DNA of 64,000 nt from JAZKDW01 sp040387375 (GTDB lineage: Bacteria > Pseudomonadota > Gammaproteobacteria > Burkholderiales > Burkholderiaceae_D). This document shows positions 17,383 to 26,601 of this stretch, piece by piece. The notes under the pieces are model-generated. The model was not told the origin of the DNA, did not search any database, and worked only from the letters and a program-made list of their open reading frames with translations. The stretch lies in the NCBI GenBank assembly GCA_040387375.1, contig JAZKDW010000041.1:62001-126000 (forward strand), in the 5' to 3' direction. A program made the position numbers and the translations under genes. Every line of letters begins with the position of its first letter. The stretch's first letter is position 1.

Positions 17383-18228
17383 TTACAAGGACAAGGGTTG
17401 TTGCCGGTAATAATCCGACAGCAGCCGATATATTTCCGGGTAATCAGCCGCCAATGGTTGCGGCCGGACGAAGAAAGATTCGGATGCCACGGCAAAAAAT
17501 TCCGCCGGATGGGTTGCGGCATAGGGATCCATCGGTAGCGTGGCGATCAGTGCATCATAATGCGCGGCATTCGCCGGCTGGTCGAGGTCGAAATCTTCCG
17601 GGAGTTGGCCGTCCAGCGCATAGACGCGATTGATAAAGTGCGCATAGCCAGTCGAAAAAGATTGTTGCCATGATTTTACGTCCGCGCCATGGTGATAGGC
17701 GTCAAGAAAAGGCGGACAACCATTGGCGGCACCCCGGCCCATGTCGATCTTGTGCGCAAATTCATGGATCACCAGGTTTTGCCCGGCAGTGACGGCTTGC
17801 GTGCATTCGGCGTCTTCCCAGGACAGGATGACTGCGCCGCCCGCTTCCATTGCTTCGCCGGCGAGCGGTTCGCGCCATTCATGGACAACACCGGCCTCAT
17901 CGACCTCGCGTTGCTGCACGACGAATGCCGAGGGATACACAATGATGCCCGCCATGTCGTCATATAGATCGAGCGTCAGGTTCAACACGATCAGGGAAGC
18001 CTGGATGGCGATCAGCACGGCGATTTCGTCAGTGACTTCAAAACCGCCGGCGCCGGTGATCGGTTTTTTGTCGAGCAAGGTTTCCGACAGTGCTTTCAGG
18101 CGGTCCAGGTCGCTTGCGGACAATCGCTCCAGAAAGTGCAGACGCTGCACGCAATCCTGCCATAACGGTTCGGGAATGTGCGGTTTGTTGCGCGGGAAAA
18201 GTCGGTGTAACCATCGCATGAATATCAT
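17383..18228 (-). CDS. mtfA: M90 zinc peptidase, MtfA family
   Basis: About 281 residues of the M90/MtfA family. The zinc motif HEFAHKID is intact, followed by the conserved Asp/Gly segment and the C-terminal ATHPAEFFAVASESFF helix with the third-ligand Glu. In E. coli MtfA binds the Mlc repressor and has peptidase activity; whether that role applies here is unknown. The start is uncertain: a TTG at 18255 opens the frame, and ATGs at 18228 and 18219 are both plausible (MIFMRWLHRLFP). It lies downstream of rsmE on the same strand. Confidence 0.88.
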   Translation of the reverse strand: MIFMRWLHRLFPRNKPHIPEPLWQDCVQRLHFLERLSASDLDRLKALSETLLDKKPITGAGGFEVTDEIAVLIAIQASLIVLNLTLDLYDDMAGIIVYPSAFVVQQREVDEAGVVHEWREPLAGEAMEAGGAVILSWEDAECTQAVTAGQNLVIHEFAHKIDMGRGAANGCPPFLDAYHHGADVKSWQQSFSTGYAHFINRVYALDGQLPEDFDLDQPANAAHYDALIATLPMDPYAATHPAEFFAVASESFFVRPQPLAADYPEIYRLLSDYYRQQPLSL

Positions 18229-18292
18229 TTTCGCGGAAATTGCCTCATTCTTCAATGATGGCCAGCGGGCGAGTCGCTACTGGATTGCCGCG

Positions 18293-19018
18293 TCACATTT
18301 CTCCCCAAACCGCATTGATTGCCGCCAGCGCAGCCAATCCCGCCGTTTCTGTCCGCAGCACGCGCGGGCCCATCGATAAGGCCAGCACGCCCTGCGTGCG
18401 CGCCGCGTTCTCTTCGGCCTCTGAAAACCCGCCCTCGGGACCGATCAGCAATGCCACCGACTGCGGCGGATGATGGCGCGCCCAATCCGACAAGGATTGT
18501 TCCGCACGCGGGCTCAGCAGGATGCGCAGATGCAAATCATGCTGCCCGATCCAGCTGTTGAAATCAGCCACTTCGGCCAGGTGAGGCAAGCGATTGCGGC
18601 CGCTCTGCTCGGCAGCCGACACAATGATGCCTTGCCAGTGCGCCTGCTTTTTTGCAGCGCGTTCAGATGACAATTTGACAACGCAGCGTTGTGCGCTGAG
18701 CGGCTGGATGGCAGTTGCGCCCAGTTCGACTGCCTTTTCAACGATCCAGTCCATTTTGGAGGATTCCGGCAGGGCCTGCGCCATCGTAATGGCGTAGCGA
18801 AGTTCGGCTTCACGTGGCGAAAATGCCTTGATCTCGGCATGAACGCGCTTTTTATCAAGCGCGGAGACCGTCGCCGTATATTCGCCGCCTTCGCCATTAA
18901 ACAAGGTGATGTGATCCCCTACGGCCAGGCGCAGGACAAGTACATGATGGGCGACATGGTCCGGCAATGTCATGACAGCGCCGATGGCAAGAGGTTGTGC
19001 GCAGTAAAAACGTGGCAT
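18293..19018 (-). CDS. rsmE: 16S rRNA m3U1498 methyltransferase
   Basis: A 241-residue SPOUT-fold methyltransferase that makes m3U1498 in 16S rRNA. It has an N-terminal PUA-like part (MPRFYCAQPLAIGAVMTLP with HHVLVLRLAVGD) and the C-terminal knot with ALLIGPEGGFSEAEENAA and LGPRVLRTETA-like SMGPRVLRTETAGLAAL. The length is normal. It is the first gene of the long minus-strand run and is divergent from tkt. Confidence 0.95.
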   Translation of the reverse strand: MPRFYCAQPLAIGAVMTLPDHVAHHVLVLRLAVGDHITLFNGEGGEYTATVSALDKKRVHAEIKAFSPREAELRYAITMAQALPESSKMDWIVEKAVELGATAIQPLSAQRCVVKLSSERAAKKQAHWQGIIVSAAEQSGRNRLPHLAEVADFNSWIGQHDLHLRILLSPRAEQSLSDWARHHPPQSVALLIGPEGGFSEAEENAARTQGVLALSMGPRVLRTETAGLAALAAINAVWGEM

Positions 19019-19272
19019 GAATAATCCGTTAATTTGTTATCCGAGACGCGCGTGGCGAGCGTTTGATATATCGCATCCGTTCCGCGGTGCAAGCGTTTAG
19101 AGTAAACGATGTTTTGGCGGCAAGTGTGGCCTGATCCCGGTATTTTGCCTGTCCGGGCAGCTAACGGCGGTAATTTCGGATTTTATCTCGATGCGTCACT
19201 CTGGTAAAATGCTAGGCTTTGCGGAAACCAGTCTTTATCCGCGTCCGAGCCTCGTCATCTATCCTAATTATC

Positions 19273-21267
19273 ATGACTCCCATTCTTTCGACCAACAAAA
19301 TGGCCAATGCAATCCGTGCATTGGCGATGGACGCTGTACAAAAAGCCAATTCTGGACACCCCGGCATGCCGATGGGAATGGCGGATATCGCTGTTGCACT
19401 GTGGCAGCGTCATTATCGGCATAATCCCGCCAATCCGCGCTGGATCAATCGCGACCGTTTTGTCTTGTCGAATGGTCATGGCTCGATGCTGCATTACGCG
19501 CTGCTGCATCTGAGCGGATATGACCTGTCGATGGACGAGATCCGGAATTTCCGCCAGATGCATTCGAAGACGCCGGGCCATCCGGAAATCGATGTGACGC
19601 CCGGGATTGAAACCACCACCGGCCCGCTGGGCCAGGGCCTGACCAATGCGGTCGGCATGGCGCTCGCCGAGAAATTGCTCGCGGCCGAATTCAACAAGCC
19701 CGGTTTTGATGTCGTCGACCACCACACCTATGTTTTTGTTGGCGATGGCTGCCTGATGGAAGGCATCTCGCATGAAGCCTGCTCGCTGGCCGGCACACTG
19801 GGGCTTTCCAAGCTGATCGCCCTGTATGACGACAACGGCATTTCGATCGATGGCCGGGTCGAAGGCTGGTTCCTCGACGATACGCCCAAGCGCTTTGAGG
19901 CATACCATTGGAATGTGATCCGTGATGTCGATGGACACAATGTCGACGCCGTCGATGCGGCGATCAGGCAGGCAAGAGAGTCTGACAAGCCGACCCTGAT
20001 CTGCTGCAAGACTGTCATCGGCAAGGGTGCGCCAAACATGGAAGGCACGGACAAGGTGCACGGCGCCGCGCTCGGCGACAAGGAAATCGCTGCCACGCGC
20101 GAAGCCTTGGGCTGGAGCGCTGTCCCATTCGAGATTCCGGCCGATGTATATGAAGCATGGGACGCCAAAAAATCAGGTGCGCTGCTGGAGCAGGACTGGA
20201 ATGGCGCATTCAAGGCCTACAGCGAGCGTTATCCGCAAGAAGCGGGCGAGCTGCTGCGCCGGATGAAGGGCGAGTTGCCGGCCAAGTTCAATGAGGTGGT
20301 GAATGTGTATATCGCGTCATGCCTTGAGAAGAAGGAAACGATTGCAACCCGCAAGGCCAGCCAGAATGCGATCCAGGCACTGGCACAGGTATTGCCGGAA
20401 TTCCTCGGCGGTTCCGCCGATCTGACCGGTTCCAACCTGACCAACTGGAAAGAGTCGGTCGCGGTACGTGCTGACCAGCCAGGCAATCACATCAATTACG
20501 GCGTGCGCGAATTCGGCATGAGCGCGATGATGAATGGCATGGCACTGCATGGCGGTTATATTCCGTTCGGCGCCACCTTCCTCACTTTTTCCGATTACAG
20601 CCGCAACGCGTTGCGCATGGCCGCGCTGATGAAAATCCGCTCGATTTTCGTCTTCACGCACGATTCGATCGGCCTGGGCGAAGATGGCCCGACCCACCAG
20701 TCGGTGGAGCACGTGTCGAGCCTGCGTCTGATTCCGAATCTGGATAACTGGCGCCCATGCGATACGGTCGAGTCCGCTGTCGCGTGGGAACAGGCAGTCA
20801 GCCGCCAGAATGGTCCGTCGACGCTGATTTTTTCACGCCAGAATCTGCAGTATCAGGAGCGCAATGCCGAACAGGTGGCCAACATCAAGCGTGGCGGCTA
20901 CGTATTGGTGGACGCCGCCGATGCGAAGGCGATTCTGATTGCCACCGGCTCCGAAGTGGAACTTGCTGTCCAGGCGGCCAGAGCGCTCGCCGAACAGGGC
21001 GTGCCGGTGCGGGTGGTCTCGATGCCAAGCACGGATGTGTTCGAGCGCCAGGATGCGGCGTACAAGGCCAGCGTGCTGCAAAAAGGCTTGCCGCGTGTGG
21101 CCGTGGAAGCCGGTGTCACCGACTTCTGGTACAAGTATGTCGGCCTGGAAGGCGCCGTGATCGGCATCGACACCTTTGGCGAATCCGCTCCGGCGGGTGT
21201 GCTGTTCAAGCATTTCGGGTTTACGACCGAGAAGGTCGTGGCCGCGGTGAAATCGGTTCTGGCTTAA
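19273..21267 (+). CDS. tkt: Transketolase
   Basis: A 664-residue thiamine-diphosphate transketolase of the pentose phosphate pathway and, where present, the Calvin cycle. Visible motifs are NSGHPGMPMGMADI, the GDGCLMEGISHEA thiamine-binding segment and EDGPTHQSVEHVSSLR. The ATG at 19273 gives the family start (MTPILSTNKMANAIR); the frame is open 18 codons further up. A TAAAAT box at 19205-19210 may be the -10 of its promoter. gap follows 39 bp later, so the two are probably one transcript. Confidence 0.97.
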   Translation: MTPILSTNKMANAIRALAMDAVQKANSGHPGMPMGMADIAVALWQRHYRHNPANPRWINRDRFVLSNGHGSMLHYALLHLSGYDLSMDEIRNFRQMHSKTPGHPEIDVTPGIETTTGPLGQGLTNAVGMALAEKLLAAEFNKPGFDVVDHHTYVFVGDGCLMEGISHEACSLAGTLGLSKLIALYDDNGISIDGRVEGWFLDDTPKRFEAYHWNVIRDVDGHNVDAVDAAIRQARESDKPTLICCKTVIGKGAPNMEGTDKVHGAALGDKEIAATREALGWSAVPFEIPADVYEAWDAKKSGALLEQDWNGAFKAYSERYPQEAGELLRRMKGELPAKFNEVVNVYIASCLEKKETIATRKASQNAIQALAQVLPEFLGGSADLTGSNLTNWKESVAVRADQPGNHINYGVREFGMSAMMNGMALHGGYIPFGATFLTFSDYSRNALRMAALMKIRSIFVFTHDSIGLGEDGPTHQSVEHVSSLRLIPNLDNWRPCDTVESAVAWEQAVSRQNGPSTLIFSRQNLQYQERNAEQVANIKRGGYVLVDAADAKAILIATGSEVELAVQAARALAEQGVPVRVVSMPSTDVFERQDAAYKASVLQKGLPRVAVEAGVTDFWYKYVGLEGAVIGIDTFGESAPAGVLFKHFGFTTEKVVAAVKSVLA

Positions 21268-21306
21268 GTCAATTCAATCCAATCCAACTACCTTCGGGAG
21301 AAAACC

Positions 21307-22317
21307 ATGACTATCAAGGTTGCAATCAACGGCTACGGCCGCATCGGCCGCAACATCCTTCGCGCGCATTACGAAGGCGGCAAGAAAAACGATATTCAAA
21401 TTGTTGCGATCAACGACCTTGGTGATGCCAAGTCGAATGCGCACCTGACCCGCTACGATACTGCCCACGGCAAGTTCCCCGGCACGGTCGAAGTCGATGG
21501 CGACAACATGATTGTCAATGGCGACAAGATCCGCGTATTCGCACAGCGTAATCCAGCCGAGATTCCATGGGGCGAACTGGGCGTCGATGTCGTGCTCGAG
21601 TGCACCGGCTTTTTCACCACCAAGGAAAAAGCATCCGCGCACCTGAAAGGCGGCGCGAAGAAAGTGATCATTTCCGCTCCGGGCGGCAAGGATGTCGATG
21701 CAACGATCGTGTATGGCGTCAATCACGGCGTGCTGAAAGCTACCGATACCGTCATCTCCAACGCGTCCTGCACCACCAACTGCCTGGCGCCGCTGGTCAA
21801 GCCGCTGAACGACAAGATTGGCCTGGTCAACGGATTGATGACCACGGTCCATGCGTACACCAATGACCAGGTGCTGACCGACGTGATGCATGAAGACTTG
21901 CGCCGTGCCCGTTCCGCGACACAATCGATGATTCCGACCAAGACCGGTGCTGCCACCGCAGTTGGCCTCGTCTTGCCGGAACTGAATGGCAAGCTGGACG
22001 GTTACGCGATCCGCGTACCGACCATCAATGTGTCGATCGTCGACCTGTCATTCATCGCTGCGCGCGACACCAGCGTTGATGAAGTCAACAAGATCATGAA
22101 GGAAGCATCGGAAGGCGCGTTGAAAGGCATCCTGACTTACCAGACCGAACCGCTGGTGTCGGTTGATTTCAACCACAATCCCGCATCGAGCAATTTTGAT
22201 GAAACCCTGACCAAGGTATCTGGCCGCCTGGTGAAAGTGTCGTCGTGGTATGACAACGAGTGGGGTTTTTCAAACCGCATGCTCGACACCACTGTGGCCT
22301 TGATGTCGGCTAAATAA
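21307..22317 (+). CDS. gap: Glyceraldehyde-3-phosphate dehydrogenase, type I
   Basis: A 336-residue GAPDH. The Rossmann start is VAINGYGRIGRNILRAH, the catalytic Cys155 is in SNASCTTNC, and the C-terminus has SWYDNEWGFSNRM. An Asp at the end of the second beta strand (INDLGD) suggests preference for NAD. A ribosome site CGGGAG lies before the ATG. It forms a tkt-gap unit. In many relatives glycolytic genes follow gap; here the acquired segment begins right after it. Confidence 0.97.
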   Translation: MTIKVAINGYGRIGRNILRAHYEGGKKNDIQIVAINDLGDAKSNAHLTRYDTAHGKFPGTVEVDGDNMIVNGDKIRVFAQRNPAEIPWGELGVDVVLECTGFFTTKEKASAHLKGGAKKVIISAPGGKDVDATIVYGVNHGVLKATDTVISNASCTTNCLAPLVKPLNDKIGLVNGLMTTVHAYTNDQVLTDVMHEDLRRARSATQSMIPTKTGAATAVGLVLPELNGKLDGYAIRVPTINVSIVDLSFIAARDTSVDEVNKIMKEASEGALKGILTYQTEPLVSVDFNHNPASSNFDETLTKVSGRLVKVSSWYDNEWGFSNRMLDTTVALMSAK

Positions 22318-22338
22318 GCGGCATTGTGCAAGACTGAA

Positions 22339-22366
22339 AACCGGCTGGAATATCACCAGACCGGTT
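22339..22366. repeat. Hairpin just after gap
   Basis: AACCGG (22339-22344) pairs with CCGGTT (22361-22366), extended inward by TGG/CCA with a one-base bulge. It lies 21 bp after the gap stop. There is no T-tract, so it may stabilise the message or be a decayed terminator. Confidence 0.35.
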
Positions 22367-22443
22367 GACGAAATAAGGTAGGGAGCAGCGGCCTTTTCGA
22401 TTTGGCGCCGTCTGATGACATTTGTCTAGATGATGATGGTGCA

Positions 22444-22865
22444 ATGATGGCCGCTGCGTATTCTTTGGAACCGAGACGAAAATCTGTCGGGGCCTACGAG
22501 CGTGGCTCGTGCTCTCAAGTAGAGTTTGCCGACGTCTTTGGTGTGAGCCTCGCCATCCGTTTCTCAACGCCGCCGCCTGCGAGCATGTCATCGAGCGCGA
22601 CACGTAATGACCGTCGATGGGACAACCGATAGCGCGGTGTTCCAGGCATATGTCACGCAGGTTCTCGTGCCGGCGCTGCGCCTTGAGGACATCGTGATCA
22701 TGGATAATCTGAGTCCCTACAAAGTCGCCGGCCTCAATTAAGCCATTGCGGCAGCCGGTGCCCGGCTCCTCTATTTGCCGTATTCGCCCGATCTCTCTCC
22801 AATCCAAAATTGCGGACCTAAACTGAAGTCAATCCTTCGCAAGGTCAAGGCTCGTACCCGCGACT
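22444..22865 (+). pseudogene. IS630-family transposase remnant
   Basis: Two pieces of an IS630 transposase joined by an internal deletion. The first, from the ATG pair at 22444/22447, reads AYSLEPRRKSVGAYERG and then FADVFGVSLA, the N-terminal helix-turn-helix part. The second, in another frame from about 22606, reads VFQAYVTQVLVPALR, then IVIMDNLSPYK, a stop codon at 22738-22740, and LLYLPYSPDLSPIQN, part of the catalytic domain. The middle of the gene is missing, one codon is lost from the usual LPPYSPDL, and no terminal inverted repeats were found. It is dead. Confidence 0.75.
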
Positions 22866-23342
22866 TCAAGCGCGGACCATTTCAAACCACTGGATAGTAC
22901 GCTGATTGGCAGTCCTCGGCGCCTCGGACATTACCTCTGCCAGTGTTTGGCGCTTTAGTTCCTTTCTCCAGGCGTTTTCCGCGCGGCGTATGGCGGAAGT
23001 GATTGCACAAGGTTTTTTACATTCACTCATGGGCACAGCGCCTGTTCCCTTCTGGCGGATTTCCGTGCAGCGAAATGCACCGTCTGAGCCTTCCACTGCG
23101 TCAATGATTTCCAGAAGGCTTATCGTTTCGGGCGAACGGGATAGTCTGAATCCACCGCGTTGACCCGCGGTCGACACAAGAACATTAGCCCGGACAAGGC
23201 TCTGCAGGCATTTGTTGAGATAGGAAGGGGACAGGCCAAACTTGTCAGCCAGCTTGGACGTGGAGATGATTTCGTCCTTACCGATCCATCCGAGCGCGAC
23301 ACAGCAGTGAAGCGCCCATTCAACACCTTCGCTCATTTTCAT
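22866..23342 (-). CDS. Rrf2-family transcriptional regulator
   Basis: A 158-residue Rrf2 protein. A winged helix fills the N-terminal half (STSKLADKFGLSPSYLNKC, QRGGFRLSRSPETISLLEI). Three cysteines, Cys92, Cys108 and Cys112, sit where IscR and NsrR hold an Fe-S cluster, although the spacing (15 and 3 residues between) differs from IscR. The ATG at 23342 follows GGAG by eight bases. It is divergent from the importer operon and separated from it by two 25-bp palindromes, so it probably represses both itself and the operon in response to a redox, NO or metabolite signal. The signal is not known. Confidence 0.9.
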   Translation of the reverse strand: MKMSEGVEWALHCCVALGWIGKDEIISTSKLADKFGLSPSYLNKCLQSLVRANVLVSTAGQRGGFRLSRSPETISLLEIIDAVEGSDGAFRCTEIRQKGTGAVPMSECKKPCAITSAIRRAENAWRKELKRQTLAEVMSEAPRTANQRTIQWFEMVRA

Positions 23343-23369
23343 TTGGCAGACTCCGATGAATTTCCGATG

Positions 23370-23394
23370 AATCAGGACTATACATATCTAGATT
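23370..23394. promoter_or_regulatory. Putative Rrf2 operator O1
   Basis: A 25-bp element: half-site AATCAGGACTA (23370-23380), spacer TAC, half-site ATATCTAGATT (23384-23394). The halves pair as an imperfect inverted repeat (7 of 11). It lies 28 bp from the rrf2 start and shares its layout with O2. Confidence 0.55.
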
Positions 23395-23440
23395 CATGTT
23401 GACAACAATAAAGATCTGATCATAGAATCGCATCGTCTTT

Positions 23441-23465
23441 AATCTAGATATTATATATCCAGATT
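23441..23465. promoter_or_regulatory. Putative Rrf2 operator O2
   Basis: A near-perfect 25-bp palindrome: AATCTAGATAT (23441-23451), spacer TAT, ATATCCAGATT (23455-23465); one mismatch between the arms. The right arm of O1 is the exact complement of the left arm here. The centres of O1 and O2 are 71 bp apart. It lies 31 bp before the start of the first importer gene, where a bound repressor would block transcription. Confidence 0.6.
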
Positions 23466-23496
23466 GAATGTGTTCAAAAACTACAGGAGACAAGTC

Positions 23497-24678
23497 ATGA
23501 AATTCAGAAAAATTCTTGCCCGCGGCGTGACAGGCGCTTTTGCCCTTGTATTGACCTCAACCGGAGTGCAAGCGCAAGAGGCGTTGAAGATCGGCTTTAT
23601 GGCGGAGCTGTCCGGCACCCAGGGCGCACTAGGGCAGGATATGTATGACGGCTTCATGCTGTATGTGCGCAATAACGGCAGTAAACTGGGCAACAGGTCT
23701 GTCGAGGTGATCAAGGCAGATAGTCAGCTCAAGCCGGAGGTTGGCGTTCAGCTTGCCGACAAGCTGATTGACAAGGACGGCGTGAGGATTATTACTGGCG
23801 TCACGTTTTCTAATGTGATGTTGGCCGTGCATGGACCGATAACGCAGCGTAAGGTTTTCCTCATTGGTTCAAACGCCGGTCCCAGCCAGAATGCCGGCAA
23901 AAGCTGTTCACCTTACTTCTACAGTACCTCCTGGCAGAACGATCAGCAGTCGGAAGTCGTCGGCAACTACGCTACAACCAAGGGCTACAAACGAATCGTG
24001 ACCCTCGTGCCCAACTATCAGTCAGGATTTGATTTTGTGACTGGATTCAAACGATTTTACAAAACGCCTCTGGTTCAAGAGATATATACACCTCTAAACC
24101 AGCAGGATTTCTCGGCGGAGTTGTCCAAGGTGATATCCCTCAAGCCAGATGCTGTCTTTGCATTTTATCCAGGCGGTCTGGGCGTCAGCTTCCTTCGGCA
24201 GTATCAGCAAGCCGGTCTCTTGGGGAAGATCCCTCTGCTTTCAACTTCAACCACTGACGCCATCAATTTGCCGGCTCAACGTGAGAGCGCTCTTGGCGTG
24301 ATCACCGGTACCGCATGGGGACCTGATCTCCCCAACGCAGCCAACAAAAAGTTCGTTGCAGATTTTGAGAAGGCATACAACCGTATTCCTTCGCACTATG
24401 CCGCGCAAAGCTACGACAGTGCGCAGCTTCTTAACTCCGCCATCGCCAAAGTCGGTGGAAATGTGACAGATGACCTTGCTTTCATGAAGGCGCTCAAACA
24501 GGCGGATTTCCCTTCGGTACGCGGTAAGTTCAAATTTGGGAACAACAATTTTCCTATTCAAGACATGAATGTCTTTGAAGTTTCGAAGGATGCAAAGGGT
24601 AGGGTCAGCCTCAAGACAATCGCTACTCCGCTCAAAGACCACAAGGACGCCTACTATCAAGAATGCCCTCTGAAATAA
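23497..24678 (+). CDS. ABC importer substrate-binding protein, LivK-like
   Basis: A 393-residue periplasmic binding protein of the branched-chain amino acid/amide type (Peripla_BP_6). The signal peptide ends TSTGVQA before QEALKIGF. The start is the ATG at 23497 after AGGAG; the frame opens at a TTG at 23464 inside operator O2. The body shows GFMAELSGTQGALGQDMYDG and KSCSPYFYSTSWQNDQQSE, typical of the family. The ligand cannot be read from sequence; relatives bind amino acids, urea, short amides or aromatic acids. It is the first gene of the five-gene island operon. Confidence 0.9.
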   Translation: MKFRKILARGVTGAFALVLTSTGVQAQEALKIGFMAELSGTQGALGQDMYDGFMLYVRNNGSKLGNRSVEVIKADSQLKPEVGVQLADKLIDKDGVRIITGVTFSNVMLAVHGPITQRKVFLIGSNAGPSQNAGKSCSPYFYSTSWQNDQQSEVVGNYATTKGYKRIVTLVPNYQSGFDFVTGFKRFYKTPLVQEIYTPLNQQDFSAELSKVISLKPDAVFAFYPGGLGVSFLRQYQQAGLLGKIPLLSTSTTDAINLPAQRESALGVITGTAWGPDLPNAANKKFVADFEKAYNRIPSHYAAQSYDSAQLLNSAIAKVGGNVTDDLAFMKALKQADFPSVRGKFKFGNNNFPIQDMNVFEVSKDAKGRVSLKTIATPLKDHKDAYYQECPLK

Positions 24679-24691
24679 AAGGCGGTGACTC

Positions 24692-25612
24692 ATGGAATTT
24701 GAACTTGCCGCGACGCAGGTCCTTAATGGCCTGCAACTGGGTGTCTTGTTGTTCTTGCTTTCGGCGGGCCTGACCCTTGTATTTGGGATCATGAATTTTG
24801 TGAACCTGACCCATGGTTCGCTTTACATGATGGGCGCTTATTTTGCGGCTGCCACGTTCAAGGTTTCTGAATCTTTTGCGCTGGCTATCCTGGCGGCAGT
24901 TGCCGGCGCATTGGTTCTGGGCCTGATCATGGACAGGGTGGTGCTTGCCGGCCTCTATGCGCGGGACCACCTCGATCAAGTTCTGGCGACGTTTGGATTG
25001 ATTCTTGTATTTAACGAAATCGTCCGTTTCCTCTGGGGTTCTGCCCCAGTGTATATCAATACACCAGATTTTCTGAGCGGGACTGTCAATATCTTGGGTT
25101 TCCCCTATCCGTCTTACAGATTTGCGATTATCGGTGCTGGTCTGTTGGTTGGCGTTTTATTGTATTTATTAATCAGCAAGACCCGGATCGGAATGCTCAT
25201 TCGTGCGGGTGCTTCGGACGCGGAGATGGTATCCGCTCTGGGTTCAAACATTACCTTGCTCAATAGCCTTGTATTTGGCGTGGGCGCAGGGCTGGCTGGA
25301 CTGGCTGGTGTGATGGCAGGTCCCATCCTTTCTGTACAGCCCGGCATGGGTGAGCCCATTCTTGTGCTCACGCTGGTGGTAATCGTTACCGGAGGCATCG
25401 GTTCCATACGGGGCGCTTTTTATGGCGCGCTCATAGTAGGGTTGGTCGATACACTTGGCCGGGCATTTTTCCCTGACATTTTTAGATCCCTGCTCAGTGC
25501 GTCTGCTGCTCAGGCCGTCGGCCCAGCAGTGGCATCAATGTCCATTTACCTGCTTATGGCGGCCGTATTGGCGCTGAAACCCCAAGGTTTATTTCCAGTG
25601 AGGCACGCATGA
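24692..25612 (+). CDS. ABC importer permease, LivH-like
   Basis: A 306-residue inner-membrane permease with about eight hydrophobic segments. Family marks are LNGLQLGVLLFLLSAGLTLV, FGIMNFVNLTHGSLYMMGAY and the C-terminal VTGGIGSIRGAFYGALIVG, where the ATPases dock. It starts 13 bp after the binding-protein gene, and its stop overlaps the LivM-like start (ATGA at 25609-25612). Confidence 0.92.
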   Translation: MEFELAATQVLNGLQLGVLLFLLSAGLTLVFGIMNFVNLTHGSLYMMGAYFAAATFKVSESFALAILAAVAGALVLGLIMDRVVLAGLYARDHLDQVLATFGLILVFNEIVRFLWGSAPVYINTPDFLSGTVNILGFPYPSYRFAIIGAGLLVGVLLYLLISKTRIGMLIRAGASDAEMVSALGSNITLLNSLVFGVGAGLAGLAGVMAGPILSVQPGMGEPILVLTLVVIVTGGIGSIRGAFYGALIVGLVDTLGRAFFPDIFRSLLSASAAQAVGPAVASMSIYLLMAAVLALKPQGLFPVRHA

Positions 25613-26601
25613 GCGCAAAGATTGGACGAAGAACACGCAGGGTCCTGCCAGCCGTGGTTGTACTGGGTTTGTTTGCTGTGCTCCCGGTACTGCTCTGGTG
25701 GGGCAATCAGACTTTCTATCTGGGAATCGTTTCAAGGATCATGATATTGGGACTCGCCGCCGTGGGACTGAACCTGATTCTCGGATATGGCGGTTTGGTT
25801 AGTTTTGGCCATGCCATGTATTTGGGAATCGGTGCCTATGCGGTTGGGATACTCTCTGCCAATGGATACGATTCTGCCGGCGCTCATGTGCTTTGGGCGT
25901 TGGGAATCGGTCTGTTCGTATCCGCTCTGGTTGGCTGGATATGTCTGAAGACCGAGGGGATGGCGTTCATCATGATCACGCTGGCTTTCGGCCAAATGTT
26001 CTATTTTCTGTCCATCAGCCTCAAGCAATATGGTGGAGACGATGGGCTCCCTGTCGTGAGCCGCAGCAAGTTGCCGTTGGTCGATACCGCCAATCCCTAT
26101 TCGTTCTACTACCTCTCTTTTGCGATTCTGCTTTTAGTGCTGTTTATTTGCTATCGCCTGGTCAATTCGCGCTTTGGGTTTGTGTTGCAGGGCTGTAAGC
26201 AGAACGAGCGCCGCATGAAGGCGCTGGGTTTTGATACCTACAAATTCAAGTTGCTGGCGTACGTGCTCTCGGCAGAAATAGCGGTAATCGCGGGCGTGTT
26301 GCTGGCCAACCTTGCGAAGTTCGCATCTCCGTCTTACTTGAACTGGACCCTATCCGGTGACCTGATCCTGATGTGTGTGTTGGGCGGCGCATCGAGTTTG
26401 ATTGGTCCGTTAATAGGTGCCGCAGCTTTTGTGGCACTCGAAGACTTCCTGTCTACGATGCCAGTACGCCTGCCGGGGGAGTGGAACGATCTGGTTACAA
26501 CCCACTGGCTTGGCATCTTCGGCGTGTTTGTCGTGCTTGTTGTCATATTCGTTCGTCGCGGCCTCTACGGGGTGCTGCAGGAAAGGGCTAATCGTGCGTG
26601 A
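25609..26601 (+). CDS. ABC importer permease, LivM-like
   Basis: A 330-residue permease, partner of the LivH-like protein. It has the family segments ILGYGGLVSFGHAMYLGIGAY and CVLGGASSLIGPLIGAAAFV, plus the MKALGFDTYKFKLLAYVLSA segment. Its start overlaps the LivH stop and its 3' end overlaps the GTG start of the first ATPase by 8 bp, so the whole operon is translationally coupled. Confidence 0.92.
   Translation: MSAKIGRRTRRVLPAVVVLGLFAVLPVLLWWGNQTFYLGIVSRIMILGLAAVGLNLILGYGGLVSFGHAMYLGIGAYAVGILSANGYDSAGAHVLWALGIGLFVSALVGWICLKTEGMAFIMITLAFGQMFYFLSISLKQYGGDDGLPVVSRSKLPLVDTANPYSFYYLSFAILLLVLFICYRLVNSRFGFVLQGCKQNERRMKALGFDTYKFKLLAYVLSAEIAVIAGVLLANLAKFASPSYLNWTLSGDLILMCVLGGASSLIGPLIGAAAFVALEDFLSTMPVRLPGEWNDLVTTHWLGIFGVFVVLVVIFVRRGLYGVLQERANRA

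Noticed and set aside
22339..22366. Calling the hairpin after gap an intrinsic terminator
   Set aside because: There is no T-tract on either strand; listed only as a repeat.
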